Positions 37,481-51,667 of a stretch of DNA of 64,000 nt are shown here, in pieces (positions within the stretch are counted from its first letter, which is position 1; each line of letters opens with the position of its first letter). Below the pieces are notes generated by a model. The model searched no databases. It had not been told where the DNA came from and worked only from the letters and a program-made list of their open reading frames with translations. The position numbers were made by a program, and so were the translations under genes. Source of the DNA: Unio delphinus (lineage: Eukaryota; Mollusca; Bivalvia; Unionida; Unionidae); contig JAQISU010000118.1 in the NCBI GenBank assembly GCA_029339505.1, positions 6,494,001 through 6,558,000 of the forward strand, in the 5' to 3' direction.

Positions 37481-37985
37481 ATAGGTTGCCCGATATTTTT
37501 GGTGGTCATTGTGCTGTTCTTGTCATCATCATGATCGTCACGGTCTTTGTAATTGTCTTGCAAGTGCCATTTTATGCTTTATTGATTTATTTTCTACATC
37601 CCATTCAAAAGAGTAGCTTACGCAAACGTCTTTCTTAGAGATACGCAATCGGATATTCTTGCGAAATACACTTGCAAAATAAGAGTTCCTTACGTTTAAA
37701 ACTTACGAAGATTGTATGCGTAAAGTTCTGTTTAAAGCTTGAAGATTGTATGCGTAAAGTTACGTTTAAAACTTAGGAAGATTATATGCGTAAAGTTATG
37801 TTGCGTCCTGTAAAGGAGCCCATATCAATTACTAAAGTTTAATTAATGAACATGGCAAGGAGCAGGTACACCTGGAAATCCAGAGAGAATACCAATAAGC
37901 CAATCTCAACTAAGCATATTTATCCGCAAACGATAATAATAATCTTAATACATAACCTACAATCATAAAGAAAAGTTAACTCTGC
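37479..37985. other. Unassigned sequence with a small tandem duplication
   Basis: GAAGATTGTATGCGTAAAGTT recurs near 37708, 37740 and 37778 as a short imperfect array. Nothing else is recognised. Confidence 0.45.
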
Positions 37986-37989
37986 TTTG

Positions 37990-38210
37990 TTTGTTTGTTT
38001 GTTTAGGATTTTTTGACGTAGCTTTTAACAATTTTCGCTACAATATCTGCAATGAGGCAGTTTGTAGTGATGTTTAGCACTGGGGCATCATGCCGCAAAC
38101 ATGTAGTATGATGTCCCACCCCGTCGCATTATCCTGACACCAGACCGGCTAGTCCTAACCTCCGCGGCCGTCGCTCTAACCACTAGGTCACCGAAGCGGT
38201 TCAATTAACT
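37990..38210 (-). mobile_element. tRNA-derived SINE (family 1), minus strand
   Basis: Body blocks ATGAGGCAGTTTGTAGTGATG and GCATCATGCCGCAAACATGTAG match the reverse complement of the SINE at 18335. The tRNA-like head keeps the A-box (TGACCTAGTGGTTAGAGC on the minus strand) but lacks the B box. Confidence 0.8.
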
Positions 38211-38335
38211 ATGCAATATATTGTTTACCGAAGAGAGTGTAATCAGGTAAGCCCATCTGATACATTCAAAAAGGTTAATCATACAATAAATACATAGCAT
38301 TTAATAATGGACACAAGCCGACAAGCAAACCAATG

Positions 38336-38518
38336 GTATTAATGATGCAGGTAGAACCCGGGAAATCCCCAGGAAAAAACACCGACCCACGAGAAGCTAC
38401 TGGCAAGCTTTCTCACAAACCCATTTTGGCTGAATCCGAGACTCGAACCCACGCGACAGATATGAGATGGCAGTGATTCGTAACGGAGAGCGCTTTAGAC
38501 CACTCGGTCACCTGCTGT
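38336..38518 (-). mobile_element. tRNA(Leu/Ser)-like SINE (family 2), minus strand
   Basis: On the minus strand TGACCGAGTGGTCTAAAGCGCT (A box) and GGGTTCGAGTCTCGG (B box) are well preserved. A body containing AAGCTTGCCAGTAGCTTCTC follows, shared in decayed form with 61130-61325. Confidence 0.75.
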
Positions 38519-39404
38519 CTGAAGTAGAGTGCAGTAATTTAGAGTACCCGACGCATTTCAGGTAATCGCTGCTAAAGTAAAGACTCTCTTTGCATCAGCA
38601 AATGTGAATATATATACGAAACTTGAAAGCCCTCTTTTATCTACAAATTATCTGAATTTATACTAACTTTCTTAAGAGTATCATGATGCTTTGTGAGACG
38701 TTCACTTTATGGTCTTTAAATTCTTTCCCTTAAGGAACCCCTCATTTCTAAGTAACACTTCATATCAAATACATGCAAGATCATCTTTACATAATAAAAC
38801 TTCCGCTCTCATGTTGCATTTCAGTCTCAAACAGATCTGTTCATTGTGATAAAAGCACGTAGTCGTTGAAATCAACTCGGCGCTTTGGACTACATTTATG
38901 ATACAAGAAGGGGTGTTATCTCAAAGACGGGTGATATCTATTTCAAGTGCATTAATACGCTTTTAAGGTAAAGTTTTAGTCTTCCAATTGTCCGATTCAT
39001 TATATTGTCTTTTTGAAAATGAATATAGTACAATAAGACTGTGACATTTAGCAAAAAAAATATTAAACTTAAAGATTAAATCGCTCGCGGATCACCGCCA
39101 TCTTACCTTTGCATAGGTTCGATTCGGGTTCAGCTTTTCTACTTTGGATTCTACGGTGCGTGGAAAAGGGCATGAATTAAAAAAGAGCTAACACTTATTT
39201 ATACATTTAGTTATGTGCACATTTTGTGACATTTTTATGATAACTAATTTTTAACTTGGTTTTTTAATGATATTTGATCACTGGACTGTATATGTTAGTG
39301 TTTATCACTGTACGATGTAGTCATTCGCAAAGATACGTGTGCTTTAGAAACCAGGATACATGGAGGCAGATTAATGTTGCTTGCGGTCTACGTAAAGGAA
39401 CAAT
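38519..39404. other. Unassigned sequence
   Basis: AT-rich. No gene, RNA or repeat is recognised. Confidence 0.4.
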
Positions 39405-39812
39405 ATTAGAAATGATTGATAGATATCGTACACTTTGTCTTAAAGCAATTAATTATTAGAAATGATTGTTAGATATCGTACACTTTGTCTTAAAGCAATT
39501 AATTATTAGTAATGATTCTTAGATATCGTACACTTTGTCTTAAAGCAATTAATTATTAGAAATGATTGTTAGATATCGTACACTTTGTCTTAAAGCAATT
39601 AATTATTAGTAATGATTCTTAGATATCGTACACTTTGTCTTAAAGCAATTAATTATTATAAATGATTCTTAGATATCCTACACTTTGTCTTAAAGCAATT
39701 AATTATTAGAAATGATTGTTAGATATCGTACACTTTGTCTTAAAGCAATTAATTATTAGAAATGATTTTTAGATATCGTACACTTTGTCTTAAAGCAATT
39801 AATTATTAGAAT
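39405..39812 (+). repeat. 50-bp tandem repeat, eight copies
   Basis: AGATATC(G/C)TACACTTTGTC recurs at exact 50-bp steps from 39421 to 39771, with only a few point differences between copies. Confidence 0.95.
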
Positions 39813-42800
39813 ACCAAGAAGGTGGTTAGAGAGTCATCTCTCAACGATTGTTAATTAGTAAAGTTTAGAAAAAGTTTATTCCCAACTGGTATGCAATTGA
39901 TAGTTCAGCATGCACTGAAAGACATGTAAGCAGAGAATATGAATATTTTAAATTCATGATTTTGGGAAACATCATAATGCTTGAGACAGACGTTGTCATT
40001 GTTATTGATACCAAAATAAATGGAAAATTGTTTTCTTCATAAAATGCTTATTAATGTTCGAGACTAACTAGAATCTTTATTTTTTTGCACACACAAAAAC
40101 TGGTATGTGTAGAAAAAGAGCGCATGCTCAATTTATTCAAGTTTTATTCAAAATCCACATCTTGCTACAAAATGAATTGATAATTCCTAAGTGTTAGTCT
40201 CAAATTTTCACCTCATGCGGACTTCATATTGATGTACACTGCGTCTAGGTCTGTGAGTGTGTTTTCGTCTATTTGTCAGTCTATCTGTCAAGCAAGCAAC
40301 TAAAACTAATTATCATTGTAGTGTGACCCTTTGTATTGAATGACTAGCTATACTAATTAATGATATGCGAAAAGATAAATGAAACAATCGGAGGTTATAA
40401 TATTCATTGAATACCATTGGTGTTACTGTATGGGAAGAATATTAGACAAAAACATGGAAAAAGAGAAACAACAGAGCTAGAGCGTATCAACAAAAACGCA
40501 TATATCAGATCGGAAATTACAGAAATGAATATCAGAATGAAAGTATGAAAATGATAGATTTGGAAACCACACAATATTAAATCAATATCTAAAAACAATA
40601 AATGTTCTTAACGTAACATCTATTCAGTTTGTATGCTAATGTAGAAAATTGTCTAAAATAGCTAATACACAGAAGTATACATACAATCTTAGATCAAACA
40701 GATCCTGAACCCAAAATCAATGTTTGAACCAGAGGACTTTGAAGCCGAAGGAAGCCCATATATAGCACGCTAAACAGGGTGTGTGGGGATAAAGCCACGA
40801 GTTACAAAGAGATACACATATTATGTAATAAATTAACATTCATCAGGAATGAAATTGAAATATAAAAATAATTTTTATCTCTAGAATCGAAATGGAATTT
40901 CAGACACATTTATAGCTTTGTCCGTTTAAATGTTTCTACAGCGTGGTATTACCTGTTGTTTCAAGACTACACTACTATTATATATCCAGAATCTATGAAC
41001 CTATTGCAATTACATTTTTTAGTAACAATTACCTGATGTATGCTTTATTCAACATATAACAATAATGTCACACAACAGTCTCTTTATTCTATATGCAACA
41101 AGTAACTGAAAACAAAATGTTACTGGAATTTGTCTTATAAGATTCAGGTAAATACTGGCTATGTATCGCAACATAATTATTTGATTCTTATAAATATTTA
41201 TATCTACATACAACAAAACAAATATTCATTTTGTGGGTATTTCCATTTTCATTTATATTGATTTGTACGTGTATACTTTTTCCGTAATGACAAATTTACT
41301 GCCTCAAGCAATGTATTCAGTACTTATCGTACTAACTTTTATGGTCTTGTACTGTATTTCGGAAACTATGTTGTTGACTCGATATGTTGCAGTCTTTATT
41401 TCTAATCCTTGAAATAAAAAGCATAGTTTACAAACCTCTAACTGCTATCATGATCTTCGCTGAAATGAAAGATTGTCTGGGATATTTTCTGTGTTTTGTA
41501 CAGAGTACTAATAACCTTTTAAATGAATCCGGTTACTATAATGCTGTTTTGGCTGCTACAGCATTGATTCATGCTTCATTGAATTCAATTCTGTCATAAT
41601 TAGTTTATGTTTTTTTACCGTGTCCATTCTTACAACCAATACAAGAATATACGAGTCAAGTTCTTACACTCTATAAATATTGGATCTGTCACCTTGTCAC
41701 CTTGTCACCCTGTCACCTTGTCATGTCGGAATGCTACTACTTACACCAAGGATTTCCTTTTATTATCTGTTGCAATTTCAATTCCATCTTTGCTCCAAAT
41801 CAATGGCATATTCTCTCTCAAGGTTTAGACTTGTATCTAGTTCATAACTACTGGTATTATATAACACGTCAATTTATTAATTAACGCAGAATTAACTTGG
41901 TATTTCCTATCGGTAATACCTAAATATTTAACATTTTGATCGCTGTCATCAGTACTAGACATATTATTGGTTGTTTTTTCTACTCCTGATCGTATTTGTA
42001 TTCACATGTATTTTGTTATCATAGTTGTGCTTTCTTTTATCATAGTTGTGCTTTCTCAGTTACACAGTTCTTCTTTTTCAATATGATTTACAATGAATAT
42101 GTTGTTCAAGTCTTTAATAATTGCGCTTCTTAAATCAGTCGCTCACTTTTAGAATTCGTATTTATCTGGATGGATCATATTATTTAAACGATATTGCTCT
42201 AGATGAGGCTTAATTAGAAAATGTAAGATGTTTAATTACGTCTACATCTCAGATACCGTGCAAACTATCTTGCGAAACTATAAATTTCAAAACTGCACCC
42301 GTGTACATGTCTGTTTTTTTCTTCTTCATCTTGTCCTCTTTCATCACCACTGGATAAGCATTATGGAATTGTGTCTAGCATGCTTGGTCCTTCCTGTAGA
42401 TACCATTAGCTATATGCCATCAGTAGTATTAATTCAACATTCTTTCAAATATAATTGTTTATATTGTTGATCGTTAATTCCAATATATGCTAGCAGCTCT
42501 TCTGTGCACATATACATTCCTACCACTACGATATTTTGTGGCTTTTTATATTTCATGTCCTCATTTATTGTTATTCTCTTAGTGACACAAAACTTAGTGC
42601 TGTACAAATGCATTCACTAGGGAAAGCTATGACATTCGGTATACCTCTATGGTGTTCCTTTCCATCTCGTTTCATTGTTTTTCTGCATACAAATGGTAGC
42701 ATTGTGACAATATTCATCGTCGTACGAAGGTGTTTCAGAACCGGCAGCACTATAAAAGTGACCTAAATTAGTTATAAAAGTGACCTTAATTAGTTGGTTA

Positions 42801-43163
42801 CTATAGCATTTTAGTAATTTCAGTTATTGTACGAAGTGCGTTTCAGTTCTGTGACATTGAATTTATATTCTCAAATCGACATTTTAGTGTACCTTGTCAT
42901 TTTATTAATTAATTTATTAATTTGCTAATATATTACAACGGGTAAATATTACTCATTCTTCTTCTCTAACAATTGATAGTTTCAAATGGTGACACATGAA
43001 TGGAGAAAAGAAATATCCAAGATACAAGACAAACGTTTTACAGTAAATATATTGACAGAGTTAGAATGATGATGCTTCCTGTGTATCATAATGTCTTAGC
43101 CATGCCGCCTACTTAAGCTACGTTGTCAAGATAAAGAAAAGCAAACGAAAAAAGATAAAGAAG

Positions 43164-43165
<2 letters not shown>
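39813..43165. other. Unassigned AT-rich sequence
   Basis: About 3.3 kb without a supportable gene. Short frames (for example 40404-40598, 42228-42470) lack coding signs. CACCTTGTCAC is repeated three to four times at 41690-41722. Confidence 0.4.

Positions 43166-43226
<61 letters not shown>
43166..43226 (+). repeat. (CT)n microsatellite
   Basis: About 60 bp of CT dinucleotides. Confidence 0.97.
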
Positions 43227-43230
<4 letters not shown>

Positions 43231-44194
43231 ATCCTATCATTGCCCTACAGAATAATATCACCACCCACATTCTAGTGATTAAAAAAAGTTTTAACTGCTT
43301 AATTTTGTTACTTGTATTATTAATCTACCAATCTTTTCCTGCTTAGTAATTTTTTCTCAACTACTTCATAGTTTTGATCATATGATGAATGTTATAAGAG
43401 CTATCACAGCCACCACTCCTATTACTACATTGTGACATCACTTTACTTACAGCCAACGTTGTTACTAGTATTATCATTAATGTTTTACTGTTTCTGTAAC
43501 TAATTAGCATGGAACTTCGTATGAAGGGTACATTCTGGTGAGATTTCCACCACGATGTATCTGCCTAATTAACGACATGCATGATGCCCCATACTTGCAT
43601 CTAATATAAAGAAGTCACACGATACACTATTTTTGAAACATATTAAAATGTATCTCTGCATCAGTGGACATGAACTATGAGGATAACAATAGTTGATACA
43701 TGATAAAACTTCCGCATAGGTTGGTACTATGGTTTAGAAAAGACACATGTGCTAGGCTTAAAAAGTAACCCATGTACACGTATTTAAATCTGACAACAGG
43801 ACAGGTGATTTAATTTGACAGTTCTGATCATATTAATTGATGATACGAAACCTAGGAGCATGTTTTGACAGACAAAAAGAATATATTGAGGTAGGTTTAT
43901 AACGTTTTTCACTTGTGTTTGTACGTTTCACTTTATCATATTGCCAAGGAACTAATTTGTAAACTTTAAAACAAACTAAATTTCAACGAGTCAGAACAAT
44001 TGTGAAATCTTTGAAACGATAGCAAGTTGTGAAAGGAACTACCCGAACAATGTTAAACGTATTGGAAGATACACCGAAAAATCTAAATTAAACTGGAATC
44101 CACATCTGTTATATAAAACATTTCCCCAACATATTCTTTTACAGGATAAATACATTATATTTCACAGCTAACGTGTTGTTGTTATAACGACATG
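43227..44194. other. Unassigned sequence
   Basis: AT-rich. Nothing is recognised. Confidence 0.4.
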
Positions 44195-44765
44195 AAGGAC
44201 TGCTGTATTTATAAACGCAGGTAGGACCGTGTTTTACTTATACTTGCTGGTAGGTTCGTGATGTGTTTAACATGGCAGGTAGATCCGTGCTGTACTTATG
44301 AAAGCAGGTCATCGCTGTACTTATAACAGCAGGTAGGTCGTTGCTATACGTGCATCATAAGGTAGGTCCATGTTGTGCTTGTAACAGAAGGTAGATCCGT
44401 GCTGTAATTATAATAGCTGGTAGGTCCGTGCTGTGTTTGTAACAGCAGGTAGATCTGTGCTGTACTTACAATAGGTGGTCTTTGCTGTACTTATAATACC
44501 ATGTAGGTCCGTGATGTGCATATATTAGCAGGTCCGTGCTGTACTTGCAAGGGCAGGTAGGCCCGGGCTGTGCTTCCAATGGGGTCCTTGCTGTAACTAT
44601 AATAAAAAAGGTCCGTTCTGTACTAATAATATCATGTCGTTGCTGTACTTATAATAGGAGGTAGGTCGTTGCAGTACTTAGCTGGTAGGTGCGTGCTATA
44701 CTTATAATATCAGGTTGGTATCTGTTATAATTATAATATTAAATATGTCCTTGCTATACTATAAT
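44195..44765 (+). repeat. Degenerate minisatellite, core GGTAGGTCCGTGCTGTACTTATAA
   Basis: About 17 diverged units of roughly 30-38 bp. An isolated related unit occurs at about 45705-45745, upstream of the adaptor gene. Confidence 0.8.
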
Positions 44766-45257
44766 ACATTTTGAGTATGTGCATTTGGTTATAACGCCCA
44801 GTTTTAAGGAATTCTTAGATTTACGCTATTGCTTGTTTGATTATTGGAGCTTGGTACAATAGTGACTTTCCTTAGCCCGAAATAACTGGCCAAGTGTTAG
44901 GAGCAAACGTCGCTGAGTGAAGTGTTAAGGAGTTTCCATGATGCCATGGTTCACTTTTAGTGAATTCAGGTCAAAACAGCATAAGAGTGTACCTGTCTTA
45001 CCTTAGTCCCGTCCCTATTACAATCTAGTTGTGTACATTTTGACTGCAGTAGCGGTATGTACTGGTAAATGACACCATGGAATCAATAAGAACGGACTCA
45101 GCATATACCATTTACGTAGCCATGACGGAAAATGTGATGCCATTTTACTGGCGAAATTTGCCTTGAAATCATAGATTGACTGGCCTAAGATGACGTAGTT
45201 AAAATAGTTCCCTGTTTTAGGGAATAGTGGTATAGTTTATACGGCATAAACTGCTTA
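44766..45257. other. Unassigned sequence
   Basis: No gene or repeat is recognised. Confidence 0.35.
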
Positions 45258-45515
45258 CGGTACGGCAACCCGTCGTTAGGGCGCAGGTCAAAAGCGCGCC
45301 GACAAATTCGCGGCAACAAAAGCGGCCAGCGAAATATGCCCGTCAAATGCGCTCCGTATGAATCCTTTTTATTTGAAATATTGACTTTTACAATTTTTGC
45401 CGTGCGCGCTTTTGACGGCGCGCTTTTGTCCTGCGCGCAATTATCGGTGCGTGCTTTTGTCGGCTCGCATTTGTCCGCGCGTTTTGACCTGCGCGCTAAC
45501 GATATGATACCCTTA
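45258..45515. repeat. GC-rich fold-back (palindromic) element
   Basis: The left arm near 45258-45315 (GGCGCAGGTCAAAAGCGCGC, then CGACAAAT) is matched by the inverse of the right arm near 45460-45500. The right arm also repeats a GCGCGC...TTTTG...CGCGC unit several times. GC content is sharply higher than the surroundings. It may be a non-autonomous fold-back/MITE-like element; a leftward 127-codon frame across it has no recognisable features. Confidence 0.55.
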
Positions 45516-45983
45516 CGGTACAGAAAATTAATGAAGAGAAACCGTACAGATGTGAGGTTGATAGACATTTGGCAAGTTGTGAGATCTGTGGTCTTGCATT
45601 GATTAAAGTAAAATTTATGTATAGAATGGAAACGTCGAACTTTCTAATTTACAACTGAAGTTGGTTGATCAGGCAAATACCCCTGGCTTGAAACATTGCT
45701 TATAACAACTTGTAGGCCCGTGCTGTACTTAAAACAACGGGTATGTCAGCAAAATGTTTTTGTCTTTCTATTTAAATGTCATTTTGCTTACTATCTATAT
45801 ATTAACAATTATCGGAAATCAACATTTCCAAGTTAAACATTTTCAATTTTCCTTATGTCAAGCAAAGAAAATTGTCTTTAAGATTTATATCTTTCACTAT
45901 TGTTATACGGTTCATTTTTCATTTTCACAAAATACAATACAATAGCCAGACAACGATTTATCTTCGATGCATTTATATTGCAG
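45516..45983. other. Upstream region of the adaptor gene
   Basis: AT-rich. A 3' splice-like TATATTGCAG ends at 45983, just before the first identified coding exon, so there may be an upstream non-coding exon. Confidence 0.4.
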
Positions 45984-46003
45984 ATTTGTACCTGTTAACA
46001 ACA

Positions 46004-46480
46004 ATGTCAAAGGAAGTATACCATAACATATTTTATCAGTGTGACGGAGGTACGCTGGCCCATGACATCAAAGACTTCTTTGCAAGAAAAAGATATAACG
46101 TACAGTTCAATCTCCGTAAATTGCAAGACGTAGACACCAGAAAAGCATCCTATTCCGGTGTCTCTATACTATTAATAACACCAGAGTCATATGGATTCAT
46201 ACAGTCTGGAAAGGATTACGACCTTAATAAGTTATTCCCAAATCCAGACTTCTCCGTCGCTCTTCTTTTCCATGTTGGTAAGAGCGTAGATGAGATTAGG
46301 AAGATTTTAGCAGCCCGAATCAAAAACTCTCACAGGTGGTCATTTTTGGAATACGCGTATGGATCTGGTCTTTCGATTCTAGGAATACATATCATGGAAA
46401 TTGTAGAGAAACTTGAAAGCAACAGTTTGTCATCCGCCTCTGTGACACAGTTTCAAGTCTGGCAGTCTGAGAACATAAAG
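46004..46480 (+). CDS. Adaptor gene exon 1 (start, TIR-like region)
   Basis: ATG 46004 opens 159 codons ending at AAG|gtaaac, phase 0. It begins [20 protein letters not shown]; later strands ([16 protein letters not shown] and [16 protein letters not shown]) fit a TIR-like alpha/beta fold. The frame is open upstream, but the sequence before 46004 looks non-coding. Confidence 0.75.
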
Positions 46481-49400
46481 GTAAACCGTATTCATATAAG
46501 TAAATGGTTAATTTAAGTACATAGTTAATTTAAGTACATGTCTCATTTAAGTACATAGTTAATTTAAGTACATAGTTAATTTAAGTACATACTTCATTTG
46601 AGTACATAGTTCATTTAAGTACATAGTTCATTTAAGTACATAGTTCATTAAAGTACATAGTTCATTTAAGTACAGAGTTCGTTTGAGTACAGAGTTAATT
46701 GAAGTACATAGTTAATTTAAGTACATAGTTAATTTAAGTACATAGTTCATTTGAGTACATAGTTCATTTGAGTACATAGTTCATTTAAGTACATAGTTAA
46801 TTTGAGTACAGAGTTCATTTAAGTACATAATTAATTTAAGTATATAGCACATTTAAGTACATAGTTAATTTAAGTACATAGTTCATTTAAGTACATAGTT
46901 AATTTGAGTACATAGTTCATTTAAGTACATAGTTCATTTAAGTACATAGTTAATTTAAGTACATAGTTCTTTTAAGTACAGAGTTAATTTAAAGTACATA
47001 GTTCATTTGAGTACATAGTTCATTTAAGTACATAGTTCATTTGAGTACAGAGTTAATTGAAGTACATAGTTAATTTAAGTACATAGTTAATTTAAGTACA
47101 TAGTTCATTTAAGTACATAGTTCATTTGAGTACATACTTCATTTAAGTACATAGTTAATTTGAGTACAGAGTTCATTTAAGTACATAATTAATTTAAGTA
47201 TATAGCACATTTAAGTACATAGTTAATTTAAGTACATAGTTAATTTAAGTACATAGTTAATTTGAGTACATAGTTCATTTAAGTACATAGTTCATTTAAG
47301 TACATAGTTAATTTAAGTACATAGTTCATTTAAGTACAGAGTTAATTTGATTACATAGTTAATTTAAGTACATAGTTCATTTGAGTGCATAGTCAATTTA
47401 AGTACATAGTTAATTTAAGTACATAGTTCATTAAAGTACATAGTTCATTTAAGTACATAGTTCATTTGAGTACAGAGTTAATTTAAGTACATAGTTCATT
47501 TAAGTACATAGTTAATTTAAGTACATAGTTCATTTGAGTACATAGTTCCTTTAAGTACATAGTTAATTTAAGTATATAGCACATTTAACAACATAGTTAA
47601 TTTAAGTACATAGTTAATTTAAGTACATAGTTAATTTGAGTACATAGTTCATTTAAAGTACATAGTTCATTTGAGTACATAGTTAATATAAGTACATAGT
47701 TCATTTGAGTACATATTTCATTTAAGTACATAGTTAATTTAAGTACATAGTTAATTTAAGTACAGAGTCCATTTAAAGTACATAGTTCATTTGAGTACAT
47801 AGTTAATTTAAGTACATAGTTCATTTAAGTGAATAGTGCATTTATGTAGGAAATGCAATTTTGTTCCGATACCAAAGTGAATAAATATTTAGTCTGCATG
47901 GAAACTTCCAATATAGCATTTCTTAAAGAAGTTTTATGATGAATAAATATTCCCATGTAACATATAAACATGAATATTCCCATGTCACAGATAAACATGG
48001 ATAATCCCATGTCACAGAAACATGAATATTCCCATGTCATAGACAAACATGAATATTCTGGTGTCACAGATAAACATGAATATTCCGGTGTCACAGATAA
48101 ACATGAATATTCCAGTGTCACAGATAAACATGAATATTCCCATGTCGCAGATAAACATGAACATTCCCATGTCACAGATAAAAATGAATATTCCGGTGGC
48201 ACAGATAAGCATGAATATTCCCATGTCACAGATAAACATGAACATTCCAATGTCACAGGTAAACATGAATATTCCCATGTCACAGATAAACATAAACATT
48301 CCAATGTCACAGATAAACATGAATATTCCCATGTTACAGATAAACATGAACATTCCAATGTCACATATAAACATGAATATTCCCATGTCACAGATAAACA
48401 TGAATATACCGTCACAGATAAACATGAATATACCAATGTCACAGATAAACATGAATATTCCCATGTCACAGATAAATATGAATATTCCAATGTCAATGAT
48501 AGACATGAATATTCCAATGTCACAGATAAACATGAATATTCCCATGTCACAGATAAACACTAATATTCCAATGTCACAGATAAACATGAATATTTCTATG
48601 TCACAGATAAACATGAATATTCCAAATTCACAGATAAACATGAATATTCCCATGTTAAAGATAAACATGAACATTCCAATGTCACATATAAACCTGAATA
48701 TTCCAATGTCACACATAAACATGAATATTCCCATGTCACAGATAAACATGAATATTCCCATGTCACAGATAAACATGAACATTCCAATGTCACAGATAAA
48801 AATGAATATTCCGGTGTCATAGATAAGCATGAATATTCCCATGTCACAGATAAACATGAATATTTCCATGTCACAGATAAACATGAATATTCCCCTGTTA
48901 CAGATAAACATGTATATTCCCATGTCACAGATAAACATGAATATTCCCATGTTAAAGATAAACATGAACATTCCAATGGCACATATAAACATGAATATTC
49001 CCATGTCACAGATAAACATGAATATACCGTCACAGATAAACATGAATATACCAATGTCACAGATAAACATGAATATTCCCATGTCACAGATAAATATGAA
49101 TATTCCAATGTCAATGATAGACATGAATATTCCAATGTCACAGATAAACATGAATATTCCCATGTCACAGATAAACACTAATATTCCAATGTCACAGATA
49201 AACATGAATATTTCTATGTCACAGATAAACATGAATATTCCAAATTCACAGATAAACATCAATATTCCCATGTTAAAGATAAACATGAACATTCCTATGT
49301 CACATATAAACATGAATATTCCAATGTCACACATAAACATGAATATTCCCATGTCACAGTTAAACATGAATATTCCCATGTCACAGATAAAAATGAATAT

Positions 49401-50887
49401 TCCAGTGTCACAGATAAATATAAATATTCCGGTGTCATAGATAAGCATGAATATTCCCATGTCACAGATAAACATGAATATTTCCATGTCACAGATAAAC
49501 ATGAATATTCCCCTGTTACAGATAAACATGTATATTCCCATGTCACAGATAAACATGTATATTCCCATGTTAAAGATAAACATGAACATTCCAATGTCAC
49601 ATATAAACATGAATATTCCCATGTCACAGATAAACATGAATATACCGTCACAGATAAACATGAATATACCAATGTCACAGATAAAGATGAATATTCCCAT
49701 GTCACAGATAAATATGAATATTCCAATGTCACAGATAAACATGAATATTCCCATGTCACAGATAAACACTAATATTCCAATGTCACAGATAAACATGAAT
49801 ATTTCTATGTCACAGATAAACTTGAATATTCCAAATTCACAGATAAACATCAATATTCCCATGTTAAAGATAAACATGAACATTCCTATGTCACATATAA
49901 ACATGAATATTCCAATGTCACACATAAACATGAATATTCCCATGTCACAGTTAAACATGAATATTCCCATGTCACAGATAAACATGAATATTCCAGTGTC
50001 ACAGATAAATATAAATATTCCGGTGTCACAGATAAACATGAATATTCCCATGTCACAGATAAACATGAACATTCCAATGTCACAGATAAAAATGAATATT
50101 CCGGTGTCATAGATAAGCATGAATATTCCCATGTCACAGATAAACATGAATATTTCCATGTCACAGATAAACATGAATATTCCCCTGTTACAGATAAACA
50201 TGTATATTCCCATGTCACAGATAAACATGAATATTCCTATGTCACAGATAAGCATGAATATTTCAATGTCACAGATAAACATGTTCCAAGTTTAGTTTAA
50301 GTAACTTCCAATACTTTTAGTCTAAACTATATCTTTCTGTTACTGATTTTTTTAGTTGAAATTTTTGAATTTTTAATGGCATCTATCAATGAATAAATAC
50401 ATCAAAAAACAATTTTATAATAAAATTAAAATTTTAAATGCCACTGCTAGCTAATTTGATGTCTAAACGCTCTTCTTAAAGTAAAACTCACTATTCGCTT
50501 GCTTCAGATCTGGAACTCCTGGCCGAATCCATGTGTTGTATCTTCCGATCATGATTATATATGATAGTAAAAGTAAACTAGATAGTTAGGTTTCTTGATC
50601 TCGAATTATTATTGGACTGTTTTTTGTTGTAAAAAGCATGTAATCTAACTCATCGGAATCATTAAACAGTGACTTTTGTTGGTGGTCTAGTAAGCGAGAA
50701 CAAATCTTCGACTAACTGAATACTCAGTAATATTTTCCTTTAAGCCCCGCCAACATGTTGTCCTGATCTTTGACAAACCAGTTAACGAGGGCACAGAAGT
50801 TAAGGTCCTTCAGGAGTGGGACGGTGCAAAACAAGAAGCAAAAGACCTGAACTGTATGACATACAGCTTCATTATTGGAGGTAACTA

Positions 50888-50936
<49 letters not shown>

Positions 50937-51610
50937 TTTGTGTGTTTGAACACTTTATCTATAATATCTATATATTAATACTTTTCGTTTAATAATGTCA
51001 GATCAATATTTTACCTTAATATTTTGCTTCGTTCTGAATTACATGCACTTTATGCACGGCGTTATTTTCAGATGCAAAACCTGGTGAAAGAAATATTGAG
51101 GTGCTTGTTAACAATGTCAGTTATGGAAAAGCCATGCTGCACGTACATGACGTGGAACCGAAGAAGGAGCGGATCACCACACTTCTTCATAGCGTCATCA
51201 ACCCAGTTGAGCTTATATGCCAGTGTCTTCATATTGTACCAGAAAACCGACAGGATCTTGATTTGGAACTTGCAGAACTGCTTTCCGCTGATAAGAACTC
51301 AGTCAGCAATATCTTTGACCAAAATTTTGGAGGTGAGATTAAGATACCATGTTACTCAAATATCCCTAAGAGTAAATGAATGCAAGGAGAGAGATATTAA
51401 GTAAACAATTTTTCATAATTTTATAGTTAAATATTGAATTTTATTTTTTGGGAAATATTTTCTTCGAATAAAATTGATACAGTTGCGTTACCGTTTTAAT
51501 AGGCACGATGGTGATATCACTGTTTGAACCTCGTTGTTTTTTACGAAGTAAATCTCAATTTATATGAGTTATTCAGACCCGTATTTACATAGTTAAACCA
51601 AGTTTCTTTT

Positions 51611-51667
<57 letters not shown>

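Noticed and set aside
37369..37563. Ile/Tyr-repeat frames
   Set aside because: Translation of the (AT)n microsatellite.
39405..39812. CRISPR array
   Set aside because: Direct head-to-tail 50-bp repeats without unique spacers, in eukaryotic DNA.
48012..50282. 756-codon leftward frame and similar frames (48049-48822, 49447-50112, 47825-48550)
   Set aside because: Pure translation of the 27-bp minisatellite, open on both strands because the period is divisible by three.
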